Source of the DNA: Paracoccaceae bacterium
GTDB lineage: Bacteria; Pseudomonadota; Alphaproteobacteria; Rhodobacterales; Rhodobacteraceae
Direction: 5' to 3'
Assembly (NCBI GenBank): GCA_009842205.1
Contig: VYFX01000011.1
Coordinates: 62,001-126,000, forward strand
Length of the DNA: 64,000 nt
Shown here: piece by piece, positions 25,943 through 33,757 of the stretch
Layout: each line of letters begins with the position of its first letter
How positions within the stretch are numbered: the stretch's first letter is position 1
Program-made: the position numbers and the translations under genes
The notes under the pieces: generated by a model
What the model was told of the DNA's origin: nothing
The model's database searches: none
Seen by the model: the letters and a program-made list of their open reading frames with translations, nothing else

Positions 25943-26985
25943 GCCTCTCCTACCTTGATCTGAATTTTGACATCTGTTGGGCGAGCTTCCACTGCACGAT
26001 TGAAGGCTGGAATACTATCCTCGAAGGAATATGTTGCACAGATCAAAGGCTTTAGGTCCACTTTTCCAGAGCCTATGAGCGCAATTGCCCGGTCATACAT
26101 GTTTGCATAACGAAAAACAGTTTCCATCCTTATTTCCTTTGATAGCGCCAATGCAAGATCTACCGGTACTGGTGCCACATGCATACCGACCAAGACTACG
26201 CAACCCGAAGGTGCAATTGCTTCCAAAACACTCTGTACGGAAGCAGCAGCCCCAGCACATTCAAAGGCCACATCAGCCCCCCAGCCTTCAGTAGCCTCTC
26301 GCAGGACTTGGGCAGGGTTTGTACCAGGGATCAGGATTGGTTCAATATTATCGTACTGCGCTGCAATGTCGAGTTTTTCCTGTACGAGATCAGTGATGAA
26401 GACCTTAGCACACCCCCCGGCAAGAGCAGCGAGGGCACACATAATACCGATGGGGCCTGCGCCTGTGACCAATGCCACATCTCCTGGCTTGATTTTGGCG
26501 CGCGCTACAGCTTGCATACCTACGGCAAATGGTTCGACCATAGCACCTTCGGCAAGACTCACATTCTTTGGAAGGCGGTAAGTATAAGCTGCAGGATGGA
26601 TGACAGTGGGGGTCAAACAACCGTGATCCGGTGGAGTAGCCCAAAAGCGCACCTCGGGGTCTACATTGTAAACACCCAGTTTAGAAGCTTTTGATGATAA
26701 ATTTGGAATACCGGGTTCCATGCATACACGATCACCAACAGCAAGGTTGGTCACTCCGCTTCCTATCGCGGTCACGACGCCAGAGGCCTCGTGCCCCAAA
26801 ACCATGGGTTCCTTAAGTACAAAAGGACCAATCTTGCCGTGGACTAAATAATGTACGTCACTACCGCAGATACCTACAGTGGCTATGGCAATGCGTACAT
26901 CCGTCGGTCCAAGTTCGTCGGGGAGATCAATTTCCCTCAGTGCAAGTTTTTGCTTTTCCTCCAAAACCAATGCCTTGGCCATCAT
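25939..26985 (-). CDS. Zinc-dependent xylitol/sorbitol dehydrogenase-like enzyme
   Basis: This 348-residue medium-chain dehydrogenase of the polyol group has catalytic zinc ligands in [13 protein letters not shown] and GHEASGVV, and a Rossmann motif [10 protein letters not shown]. The stretch [15 protein letters not shown], where many alcohol dehydrogenases carry four structural-zinc cysteines, has none, as in the NAD(P)-dependent xylitol dehydrogenase subgroup that I recall with a near-identical [13 protein letters not shown] segment. It should oxidise a polyol to a ketose in the cytosol. AAGGAG lies 6 bases before ATG 26985. A 185-base gap with a hairpin separates it from the transporter genes upstream. 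Confidence 0.86.
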   Translation of the reverse strand: MMAKALVLEEKQKLALREIDLPDELGPTDVRIAIATVGICGSDVHYLVHGKIGPFVLKEPMVLGHEASGVVTAIGSGVTNLAVGDRVCMEPGIPNLSSKASKLGVYNVDPEVRFWATPPDHGCLTPTVIHPAAYTYRLPKNVSLAEGAMVEPFAVGMQAVARAKIKPGDVALVTGAGPIGIMCALAALAGGCAKVFITDLVQEKLDIAAQYDNIEPILIPGTNPAQVLREATEGWGADVAFECAGAAASVQSVLEAIAPSGCVVLVGMHVAPVPVDLALALSKEIRMETVFRYANMYDRAIALIGSGKVDLKPLICATYSFEDSIPAFNRAVEARPTDVKIQIKVGEA

Positions 26986-27154
26986 GTTTCACTCCTTTCC
27001 ACCATGTCTTGGCTTCCTAAATCAGATTATTTGTTCGTTTCCATCTCTGTCAATCGGGATTAGAAAATGCGCTAAGTAGTTACCTTCTAAAGGTTGATAA
27101 ATTACACATTGCATATCCCATTTGGTATTCTAAAAGTTGATTTTCGAAATAGGC

Positions 27155-27174
27155 ATGAACAATACGATGTTCAT
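27155..27174 (-). terminator. Hairpin at the end of the malG-like gene
   Basis: ATGAACA (27155-27161), loop ATACGA, TGTTCAT (27168-27174): perfect 7-bp repeat that includes the stop codon of the permease gene. No T-run follows on the minus strand, so it probably limits or stabilises the transporter mRNA rather than ending all transcription before the dehydrogenase gene. Confidence 0.45.
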
Positions 27175-27989
27175 TTGACAGCCCCCATGGTAAGGCCTCG
27201 TACCAATTGCTTGGACGCGATTAGGGCAAAAATCAGCACCGGGATTACGATCAATGTTGAGGTTGCCATGATTTTGCCATAGGGAAGATTATATCCTTCC
27301 ATGAAACTAACAGCCATTGCGGGTGCTGTTTTGGCATCGGTCCGGGTCAAGATCAAGCCATACATCAGTTCGTTCCACGAAAAGATGAAAGAAAATATGG
27401 CCGAGACTGCAACACCCGGCATCGCAAGTGGGAGACATATCTTGAGCATTATCGTAATCTGGGAGGCTCCTTCCAGACGTGCAGCCTCATCTAGGTCATA
27501 AGGAATGCCACGAAATTGGTCGGTCACAATCCAGATCACGATTGGCAGGTTGAATGTCAAATATATCAGTACAAGTGTGACATGCTTGTCCAGCAACCCG
27601 AGGTTACGGGCTATTAGAAAAAAGGGTAATGCAAGTACGATGGGAGAGACCATGCGGTTGGTGATAAACCAGAACCATAAGTCCTTCTTACCTCGGAATT
27701 CAAACCGTGCCAAAGCAAAGGCAGCAGGTACACCAAGAATAAGTGACAATATTGTAGTGCAAATGGCGATGATCAACGAGTTAATCAGGGTTTGCAAGAC
27801 ACCATCTTCAAATAGTGCTTCGAAGTAGTTGGTTAGTGTAGGTTCAAAGAGCCAGACAGGCGGGGCTTCAAGAGCCACGATTTGCGTTTTTAGGGATGTC
27901 GTCACCATCCAATAAAAGGGAAATACGCAAACTGTGATTATCACTACAAGAAGAATAATTTGAGGCCAGAGAGCACGTGCGGAATTCAT
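27171..27989 (-). CDS. Sugar/polyol ABC transporter permease, MalG type
   Basis: This 272-residue inner-membrane permease of the carbohydrate-uptake-1 family has six predicted membrane segments (first at about residues 8-30, LWPQIILLVVIITVCVFPFYWMV). The EAA loop that contacts the ATPase is present as EAARLEGASQITIMLKICLPLAMPG, with family-typical FSFIFSWNELMYGLIL after it. It works with the MalF-type permease directly upstream (3 bases apart), the binding protein at 28943 and the ATPase at 30589. Confidence 0.92.
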   Translation of the reverse strand: MNSARALWPQIILLVVIITVCVFPFYWMVTTSLKTQIVALEAPPVWLFEPTLTNYFEALFEDGVLQTLINSLIIAICTTILSLILGVPAAFALARFEFRGKKDLWFWFITNRMVSPIVLALPFFLIARNLGLLDKHVTLVLIYLTFNLPIVIWIVTDQFRGIPYDLDEAARLEGASQITIMLKICLPLAMPGVAVSAIFSFIFSWNELMYGLILTRTDAKTAPAMAVSFMEGYNLPYGKIMATSTLIVIPVLIFALIASKQLVRGLTMGAVK

Positions 27990-27992
27990 GGC

Positions 27993-28859
27993 TCAGACCT
28001 CCTTGTAGAAGACACGAATGTATAATTGTGCCAGGACGATGGTAATAATAAGCAGAATAATGGCTTGGGCCGAAGCCAACCCCTGATCAAAACCCCGGAA
28101 ACCCACGCGTTGAATCATCAGCGATATAAACTCGGTGGAGGACCCAGGCCCACCTCTTGTAAGGGTGAAAACCATATCAAATAGCTTGAGTGTGTCTGCC
28201 GTACGCAGAATCAGTACAGCTACCAATCCCGGAACCAGAAATGGCAACTGGACGAATCGAAGCAATATCCAATTGGACTTGGTTTCCAATCTGGCAGCCT
28301 CTTCAATCTCAATTGGAACCATTGTCAGACCAGCTAGCAGGACAAGAGCCACAAAAGGTGTCCACTGCCAGACATCCCAGAAAATAATCATGAAGAAAGC
28401 GTTGTTGGGATCGCCAATCCAATTTATATTGGCACCACCCAAAAGCTGGTTCACAACACCGAATTTCTGGTTGAACATGACCTGCCCCAATAGGCCGACA
28501 ACGGCATAGGTTGTGGCCATGGGTAACACGAGACTAAGGCGACCAAGTGTTTTTAACAGCGTTAATCCAGGCTGGTGCAATACCAGGGCGATGATGAGTC
28601 CCAAGGCAATTTGCAAGGGTAAGGCTGTTCCCAAAAGGAAAAAGGTTCGCCCCATTGCTTGCCAGAAAACCTCATCTGTCAAGACCGTCCAGTAATTTTC
28701 CAGCCCGATAAACTCAACACGTTTCAGTTTAGTTAAATTGTAGAAATGCAAGGAAGTCCAAACGGCATATAGCAACGGGGCTATACCAACCATTGCCAAT
28801 CCAATCACAGCCGGGCCGATAAAGGCAAAAATAGTTTTGCGGGATACTTGCCTGTGCAT
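27993..28859 (-). CDS. Sugar/polyol ABC transporter permease, MalF type
   Basis: This 288-residue inner-membrane permease has six hydrophobic segments (first at about residues 8-28, TIFAFIGPAVIGLAMVGIAP). The EAA loop is EEAARLETKSNWILLRFVQLPFLVPG, followed by the conserved LTRGGPGSSTE. It forms a heterodimer with the MalG-type protein. It starts 83 bases after the binding-protein stop, and a strong GC-rich hairpin lies in that gap. Confidence 0.92.
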   Translation of the reverse strand: MHRQVSRKTIFAFIGPAVIGLAMVGIAPLLYAVWTSLHFYNLTKLKRVEFIGLENYWTVLTDEVFWQAMGRTFFLLGTALPLQIALGLIIALVLHQPGLTLLKTLGRLSLVLPMATTYAVVGLLGQVMFNQKFGVVNQLLGGANINWIGDPNNAFFMIIFWDVWQWTPFVALVLLAGLTMVPIEIEEAARLETKSNWILLRFVQLPFLVPGLVAVLILRTADTLKLFDMVFTLTRGGPGSSTEFISLMIQRVGFRGFDQGLASAQAIILLIITIVLAQLYIRVFYKEV

Positions 28860-28897
28860 GTTATTCTTTCAATGATCCACTCTGCAAGGGAAGGCAA

Positions 28898-28918
28898 AGG
28901 GCGTCCTCAGGACGCCCT
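28898..28918 (-). terminator. Strong intercistronic hairpin between binding-protein and permease genes
   Basis: AGGGCGTCC (28898-28906), loop TCA, GGACGCCCT (28910-28918): nine perfect pairs, GC-rich. Only three Ts follow on the minus strand. Such hairpins in ABC operons protect the abundant binding-protein mRNA and reduce read-through to permeases; this is the likely role here. Confidence 0.7.
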
Positions 28919-28942
28919 CAACCCTGTGGATACCCCTTTAGT

Positions 28943-30286
28943 TTATTGTGCTAATGGCTTGTCGCCCGAATAATATCCAGCGGCTTCAAGCACATCTTCC
29001 ATGCGAGTCCCGATCTCCTGTGCTCCTTCTTCGGTGGTAACTTCTCCGAGCATTATTTTTGTTCCCCACTCCTGCACAATCTCGGTGATCTCTGGCCATT
29101 CTGCAAAGCGAGGGCGGAACTCGGGAACACCGTCCTGCCAAGACTCGACCAGTGCCGGTACGAACTTGAAGTTCTCAAGACCGTCCTGCATATAGACTGA
29201 TTGACGTGCCGGTACACCACCACGCTCCAGATATTCGCGAGCATTGGCTTTGGATGTGGCCCATTGGATAAACAGGTAGGCCGCTGCCTGCTCGGCTTCA
29301 TCTGCCTGGCTGGCAACCGCGAGCGAAAAACCTCCCAAGGCAGGCTTTCGACCGGCTGGACCCTTGGGTTCAGGTGCAATCTCGACACAATCAGCTACTT
29401 TAGATGTATCAGGTGAAACAACCGTTGAGTAGAATGCCGACCATTCGGTAATCATTGCCACATCACCCTGGCTGAACGCGTTGACTGTTTCAGCGTGATC
29501 ATAGGCTACGATACCATCGGGCATATACTGCATCAAATCCTGACGAAACTTCAGTCCTGTCTGACTCTCGGCACTATTCAGGTTTGATCTGAAATCAGCA
29601 TCCAAGAACGAACCACCAAATGGCCAGAGCACTCTTGCGAAACTGTCCGCCGACTGGGTCTCATTTCTCTTTGACTGGAGTGCAAAAGCATATTTACCAT
29701 CTCCGGTAAGGGCAGGGCCGTAGACATCCTTGAGATCTCCCCAAGTCTCGGGAGGTGCGTCAAAGCCTGCTTCTTCCAAGGTGCAGCGGTTGTAGAACAG
29801 AAGACCTGAATAATTGTCAAAGGGTAATCCATAAACGATATCGTCCCAACCGCCGAATGCGTTGAGAACCAGTGGGAAGAAGTCGTCAATATCAAGATCA
29901 GGATCAACAATATCGGGAAACTTTGCCTGAACGTCTGCCAGTGGTACAATCCATTCGTTTTCGGCAAAATTACCTATCCATACGAGATCGATAAGAGCTA
30001 TGTCCAGATCTCCTCCAGCAACAAAATCTCGAACCTGTTCACCCAAAGCGTTTTCATAAGGGTGCTTGATAATATTGATTGAGATTCCTGTTTCTTCCTC
30101 AAAGGCTGGCAACATGGCCTCAATAGCCTCGTATCCGGGCCGAAGTAGAAAAACGACATCTACGGTCGTACCTTCATACGGTTTGGCAGCGTCCTTAAGA
30201 CTCCAACCATGACCAGAAGCAAACGCAATGGTCCCAAAAAAACTGAGTAGTACAGTTAAGCAACTTAGGTTTCGTAACATTTTCAT
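28943..30286 (-). CDS. Extracellular sugar/polyol-binding protein (family 1 SBP)
   Basis: This 447-residue periplasmic binding protein of the COG1653 type has a signal peptide in residues 1-25 (hydrophobic core LSCLTVLLSFFGTIAFA). It shows two-lobe SBP features: TTVDVVFLLRPGYEAIEAML near the N-terminus, GLPFDNYSGLLFYNR, FSQGDVAMITEWSAF and a late GGFSLAVASQ. Relatives bind mannitol, sorbitol, xylitol or disaccharides; the neighbouring polyol dehydrogenase favours a sugar alcohol. It is first gene of the minus-strand transporter operon, and is followed by a strong hairpin. Confidence 0.9.
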   Translation of the reverse strand: MKMLRNLSCLTVLLSFFGTIAFASGHGWSLKDAAKPYEGTTVDVVFLLRPGYEAIEAMLPAFEEETGISINIIKHPYENALGEQVRDFVAGGDLDIALIDLVWIGNFAENEWIVPLADVQAKFPDIVDPDLDIDDFFPLVLNAFGGWDDIVYGLPFDNYSGLLFYNRCTLEEAGFDAPPETWGDLKDVYGPALTGDGKYAFALQSKRNETQSADSFARVLWPFGGSFLDADFRSNLNSAESQTGLKFRQDLMQYMPDGIVAYDHAETVNAFSQGDVAMITEWSAFYSTVVSPDTSKVADCVEIAPEPKGPAGRKPALGGFSLAVASQADEAEQAAAYLFIQWATSKANAREYLERGGVPARQSVYMQDGLENFKFVPALVESWQDGVPEFRPRFAEWPEITEIVQEWGTKIMLGEVTTEEGAQEIGTRMEDVLEAAGYYSGDKPLAQ

Positions 30287-30383
30287 AAGAAAAATCCTTC
30301 TACGTCTTGTTAATGCATACTGATTTGAACAGCATTACAGATTTATGGTTCGAGAATTTATGATTCTATACCCTTTTTGGTAT

Positions 30384-30411
30384 TTGAGTCAATCACTGAT
30401 GAGTTTATAAT
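30384..30411 (+). promoter_or_regulatory. Candidate promoter for the malK-like gene
   Basis: TTGAGT (30384-30389), 16-base spacer, perfect TATAAT (30406-30411). RNA would begin near 30418, giving a leader of about 170 bases before the GTG at 30589. Upstream, ATACC-N6-GGTAT (30368-30383) is an inverted repeat that touches the -35 box and could be an operator. Confidence 0.55.
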
Positions 30412-30448
30412 TTGATCTTGACTGGAAAGGGCTTTTTGACTACCATAA

Positions 30449-30527
30449 TTTCCACCCGTTAGGTTAGTGGAAAGGATGTTGTGGCAACAGCATGATGCCG
30501 TTGTTACATTAATCTAACGGTTTTTTT
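30449..30527 (+). promoter_or_regulatory. Structured leader with alternative hairpins and terminator (candidate attenuator/riboswitch)
   Basis: Stem A: TTTCCAC (30449-30455) and GTGGAAA (30467-30473) are a perfect 7-bp repeat. Its 11-base loop CCGTTAGGTTA (30456-30466) is complementary to TAATCTAACGG (30510-30520), ten Watson-Crick pairs and one G-U: stem B. Stem B is followed at once by seven Ts (30521-30527), so it behaves as an intrinsic terminator on the malK-like strand. Between the arms is a further small hairpin, TGTTG-TGG-CAACA (30477-30489). A and B cannot both form fully, so they look like terminator and antiterminator, or a partial pseudoknot. A DNA operator (TTTCCAC-N11-GTGGAAA) is the other reading. 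Confidence 0.6.
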
Positions 30528-30588
30528 GATCGTGATAAGGGAAACCGGATGTTACGCTCGATGAAGGATTAGTTTTGGAGGAGTTGAC

Positions 30589-31617
30589 GTGGCCAGTATT
30601 AAGATCGAAGGGCTCAACAAGTTTTATAGCGATATACAAGTATTGTTTGGCATTAGCTTGGAAATTCAAGATGGTGAGTTTGTTATTTTTGTTGGTCCTT
30701 CGGGTTGTGGCAAGTCGACACTTCTCAGATGCCTTGCTGGGTTAGAAGGGGTTAGTTCTGGAAGGATTGAGATTGATGGTCGGGATGTTACTGACTCTGA
30801 ACCGGCTGATCGAGATTTGGCAATGGTGTTTCAATCCTATGCCCTCTACCCTCACATGTCTGTCCGCTCAAACATGGAATTCGGCATGAAGGTTAACGGT
30901 TTCGATCCAAAACTGCGCAATGAAAGAATAGCTGAAGCTGCCCGTATATTGCAACTTGAGGATTATCTTGATCGCAAACCCAACCAATTGTCTGGCGGGC
31001 AGCGTCAACGGGTTGCCATTGGTAGGGCTATTGTGAAGAACCCGAAGGTCTTCCTTTTTGATGAACCCCTCTCAAATCTTGATGCCAAGCTTCGGGTTCA
31101 GATGCGAGTGGAACTGGAAAGTTTGCACAAGCAACTTGCTGCAACGATGGTCTATGTTACACATGATCAGGTTGAAGCCATGACAATGGCTGACAAAATT
31201 GTTGTACTTAACGATGGCTGGATTGAACAGGTTGGCACACCAATGGAAATTTATCACAAGCCGAAATCGCGCTTTGTGGCCGAATTCATTGGTTCACCAG
31301 CGATGAATGTGTTTGCACCTGGACACAGCATTCGAGAACTACAATTGAATGAATCAACTAAATTCATCGGTTGTCGTCCTGAAGATTTTGAGCTGCTTCC
31401 TCAAGGAGAAGGTAATATTGATGCTGTAGTGCGTGTAAAGGAACAGTTGGGGGGTGAAAGTCTGCTATACCTTGCGACAGTTGAAGACACCGAAATTATA
31501 TCCGATATTGTCGTTAGTGTAAGTGGTGACGATATGACAAATATTGGAGACCAAGTGGGATTGCATATCCCCAGTCACCGCCTTCACCAATTTGATGCCG
31601 AGGGGCTTGCTCTATAA
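30589..31617 (+). CDS. Sugar ABC transporter ATPase, MalK/UgpC type
   Basis: This 342-residue ATPase powers the polyol/sugar importer. It has Walker A GPSGCGKST, Q-loop FQSYALYPHM, signature LSGGQRQRVAIGRA, Walker B VFLFDEPLSNLDAKLR, the H-loop VTHDQVEAM and a C-terminal regulatory TOBE/OB region (from about residue 235). GGAGGAG lies 5 bases before GTG 30589. It is transcribed away from the binding-protein and permease genes, and is separated from them by a 302-base regulatory region with its own promoter and structured leader, unlike the usual arrangement where malK follows the permeases. Confidence 0.93.
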   Translation: MASIKIEGLNKFYSDIQVLFGISLEIQDGEFVIFVGPSGCGKSTLLRCLAGLEGVSSGRIEIDGRDVTDSEPADRDLAMVFQSYALYPHMSVRSNMEFGMKVNGFDPKLRNERIAEAARILQLEDYLDRKPNQLSGGQRQRVAIGRAIVKNPKVFLFDEPLSNLDAKLRVQMRVELESLHKQLAATMVYVTHDQVEAMTMADKIVVLNDGWIEQVGTPMEIYHKPKSRFVAEFIGSPAMNVFAPGHSIRELQLNESTKFIGCRPEDFELLPQGEGNIDAVVRVKEQLGGESLLYLATVEDTEIISDIVVSVSGDDMTNIGDQVGLHIPSHRLHQFDAEGLAL

Positions 31618-31939
31618 ACTCGTGGTTTAGGACACAAACCGAAACACTATTTTCCAATTGAATATACTGTGCAATACCAACCTGCTAAATGTTGAAACTG
31701 GTTTGAATTTCGCCCATCTTGATTTCACCATCTATAGATAGATCACACAGTTCATCAGGTGAATTTAGTATTGCGTTTTATTCACTTTTTGAAGGGGATT
31801 TTAAGGACCAAAAAAAAGCAACCCATATAGGACACCTGAATAAATTCGTTGATATTGCTGAGCTTATTAAACTTGCTTCAAGTTGAATGGGATAATTTAC
31901 ACCTTGCATTTTGTCTAATTTTTTAGCAAAATACAAGGT
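31618..31939. other. Gap with a start-less open frame
   Basis: No recognisable gene. On the plus strand a frame without ATG, from about 31708 to the TGA at 31883-31885, reads as plausible protein (includes FYSLFEGDFKDQKKATHIG and KFVDIAELIKLASS). It may be a decayed gene fragment, but I do not recognise a family. The remainder is AT-rich. Confidence 0.3.
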
Positions 31940-33112
31940 ATGTTAAATCGATGGATTATAAATAGATTGAAAAAAAGCATCAGTCGAAATCCGGCTGTGG
32001 TGCTTCTGGGTGCTCGTCAAGTGGGTAAAACAACCCTCTCCAAGTATTTAGCAAGAAATTTGGATTCAATTTATCTGGATCTGGAAGATACCGAAGATTT
32101 GTTACTTTTACGAGACCCCAAGACTTTTCTGGTATCACAAAGTGATAAGTTGGTAATACTTGATGAGATTCAGCGTAAGCCTGACTTGTTTTTGACGTTA
32201 AGGGGATTGATTGATGAAAATCGTCAAAATGGTCGAGATGCTGCACAGTTTCTTCTACTAGGTTCAGCGACAATGGCTCTACTCCGACAGTCTTCAGAAA
32301 GCCTGGCTGGTCGCATTAGTTATATCGAAATGACTGGCCTAAACATATTTGAGTTGGGAGATGAGAAACAAAACATAACGAATCTCTGGCTCCGTGGGGG
32401 ATTCCCCAAAAGCTATTTGGCAAAAGATGATGAGATGTCCATGGAATGGGTTGAAGATCTGATATGTACCTATTTAGAGCGGGATGTTCCACTGATGGGC
32501 TTTGATGTATCAGCTCAGAACTTACGCCGCCTTTGGACAATGTTGGCCCATCTACAAGGTGAAACAATAAATGTTAATAAGCTGGCCACAAATCTAGAGG
32601 TAAGCCGCTCAAAAATTAATCATTATATTGATATACTTACTGGTTTGTTACTAGTTCGGCGCATTGAGCCATGGCATGTAAATGTAAAAAAACGATTAGT
32701 AAAATCACCGCGATATTATATTCGGGATAGCGGTATATTACATCGTTTACTAGGTATTGGCGATCACAGAATGCTGTTGTCAAACCCTATACTGGGTAAA
32801 AGTTGGGAAGGATTCGTCGTCGAAAACATCCACTCTGTCTTGCCTCGTTTGGCAGAAACCTATTTCTACCGTACTGCTGCAGGAGCTGAGATAGACCTGG
32901 TAATCAAATTGCCGAATGCAGAAATCTGGGCTTTGAAAATCAAACATGGTGTCGCACCGAATCTTGGCAAGCATTTTAGCACTACCTGTGATGATGTGGG
33001 TGCAACTCATAAATTTGTTGTCTATGGTGGGGATCGTGAATTCCCCGTTGGCAAAAATGTATGGATGATTTCCCTACCTAAAATTATGGAAAATTTGATT
33101 GCTATGCAATAA
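31940..33112 (+). CDS. AAA ATPase with DUF4143 domain
   Basis: This 390-residue protein of the AAA_14/DUF4143 group has Walker A GARQVGKTT, Walker B LVILDEIQ and sensor LLLGSATMALLRQSSESLAGR, with the family LSFEL-like motif (IEMTGLNIFELG). A winged-helix segment follows (NVNKLATNLEVSRSKINHYID), then DUF4143, a PD-(D/E)XK-like nuclease fold. The acidic residue EIDLVI is present, but the normal ExK (IEIK) reads ALKIK, so the catalytic Glu appears lost. Biological role is uncertain; these genes are common, mobile accessory genes. It stands alone between the polyol island and a decayed transporter. Confidence 0.85.
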   Translation: MLNRWIINRLKKSISRNPAVVLLGARQVGKTTLSKYLARNLDSIYLDLEDTEDLLLLRDPKTFLVSQSDKLVILDEIQRKPDLFLTLRGLIDENRQNGRDAAQFLLLGSATMALLRQSSESLAGRISYIEMTGLNIFELGDEKQNITNLWLRGGFPKSYLAKDDEMSMEWVEDLICTYLERDVPLMGFDVSAQNLRRLWTMLAHLQGETINVNKLATNLEVSRSKINHYIDILTGLLLVRRIEPWHVNVKKRLVKSPRYYIRDSGILHRLLGIGDHRMLLSNPILGKSWEGFVVENIHSVLPRLAETYFYRTAAGAEIDLVIKLPNAEIWALKIKHGVAPNLGKHFSTTCDDVGATHKFVVYGGDREFPVGKNVWMISLPKIMENLIAMQ

Positions 33113-33239
33113 TCAATACTGTTTTACATACAAACGAATAGACTTCTCAGCCCAACAAAACAGTTTTTCTGCCAGTCCGAACAGAAAGGATCCATTCAAG
33201 TCCTTTCGGTTCAATTTGTTTTTGTCAACCCTGTGTCTG

Positions 33240-33715
33240 CTATGATGTTTCAGGCTTCGCCATTGGCATACTGCTGAAGGCACTTGAATCCTCGGACAAC
33301 GATTTCACAAGCCCCCAAGCCATGAAGATCATGATTACCGAATTGGGCAAAACTGCAACGATGGATGTAGTTTGTAACACGCCCAATCCACCTGCCAAAA
33401 AGAGGAATGCTGCCACAAAGCCCTCACTAAGATCCCAGACGATCCTAAACCTTTGTGGACAGCATCGTGGTAATAACCAGTGTTCCAGAATCTGATGAAG
33501 TAATGAACTAGGTTGCTAACAAAAGGGTTGCCAGAGCTGACATGGCCCAATTCAAGGTCGAAATTGTTGTCAGATTTCCAATCGCATCATAAAATGCTCC
33601 CAGTAAATTCCAATTCATAACGATATCAATGATATCGGCGGTACCAATTTCATGTAAATGGCATTACCACCAAACATGCAAAGCCGGAAGAAGGCCAACA
33701 GCACAACCGAAAGTC
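33240..33715 (-). pseudogene. BCCT-family (betaine/choline/carnitine) transporter remnant
   Basis: Reading the minus strand, pieces of the C-terminal third of a BCCT transporter appear in different frames. One piece, around 33680-33625, reads MFGGNAIYMKLV (the FGGTALxLE region). A second contains NWNLLGAFYDAIG and FITSSDSGTLVITTMLS, but has an in-frame TAG (33508-33510) just before FITSSDSG. A third, starting about 33446, reads RIVWDLSEGFVAAFLFLAGG then LQTTSIVAVLPNSVIMIF and ends at a TAG at 33240-33242. Stops and at least two frameshifts separate them, and the N-terminal two thirds are missing. These transporters import compatible solutes, so the loss is physiologically meaningful. Identification is from recognised motifs. 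Confidence 0.8.
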
Positions 33716-33757
33716 AAATGTTCCATTTTTTTGGAAAATTGACTTAGTACCTTCTGA

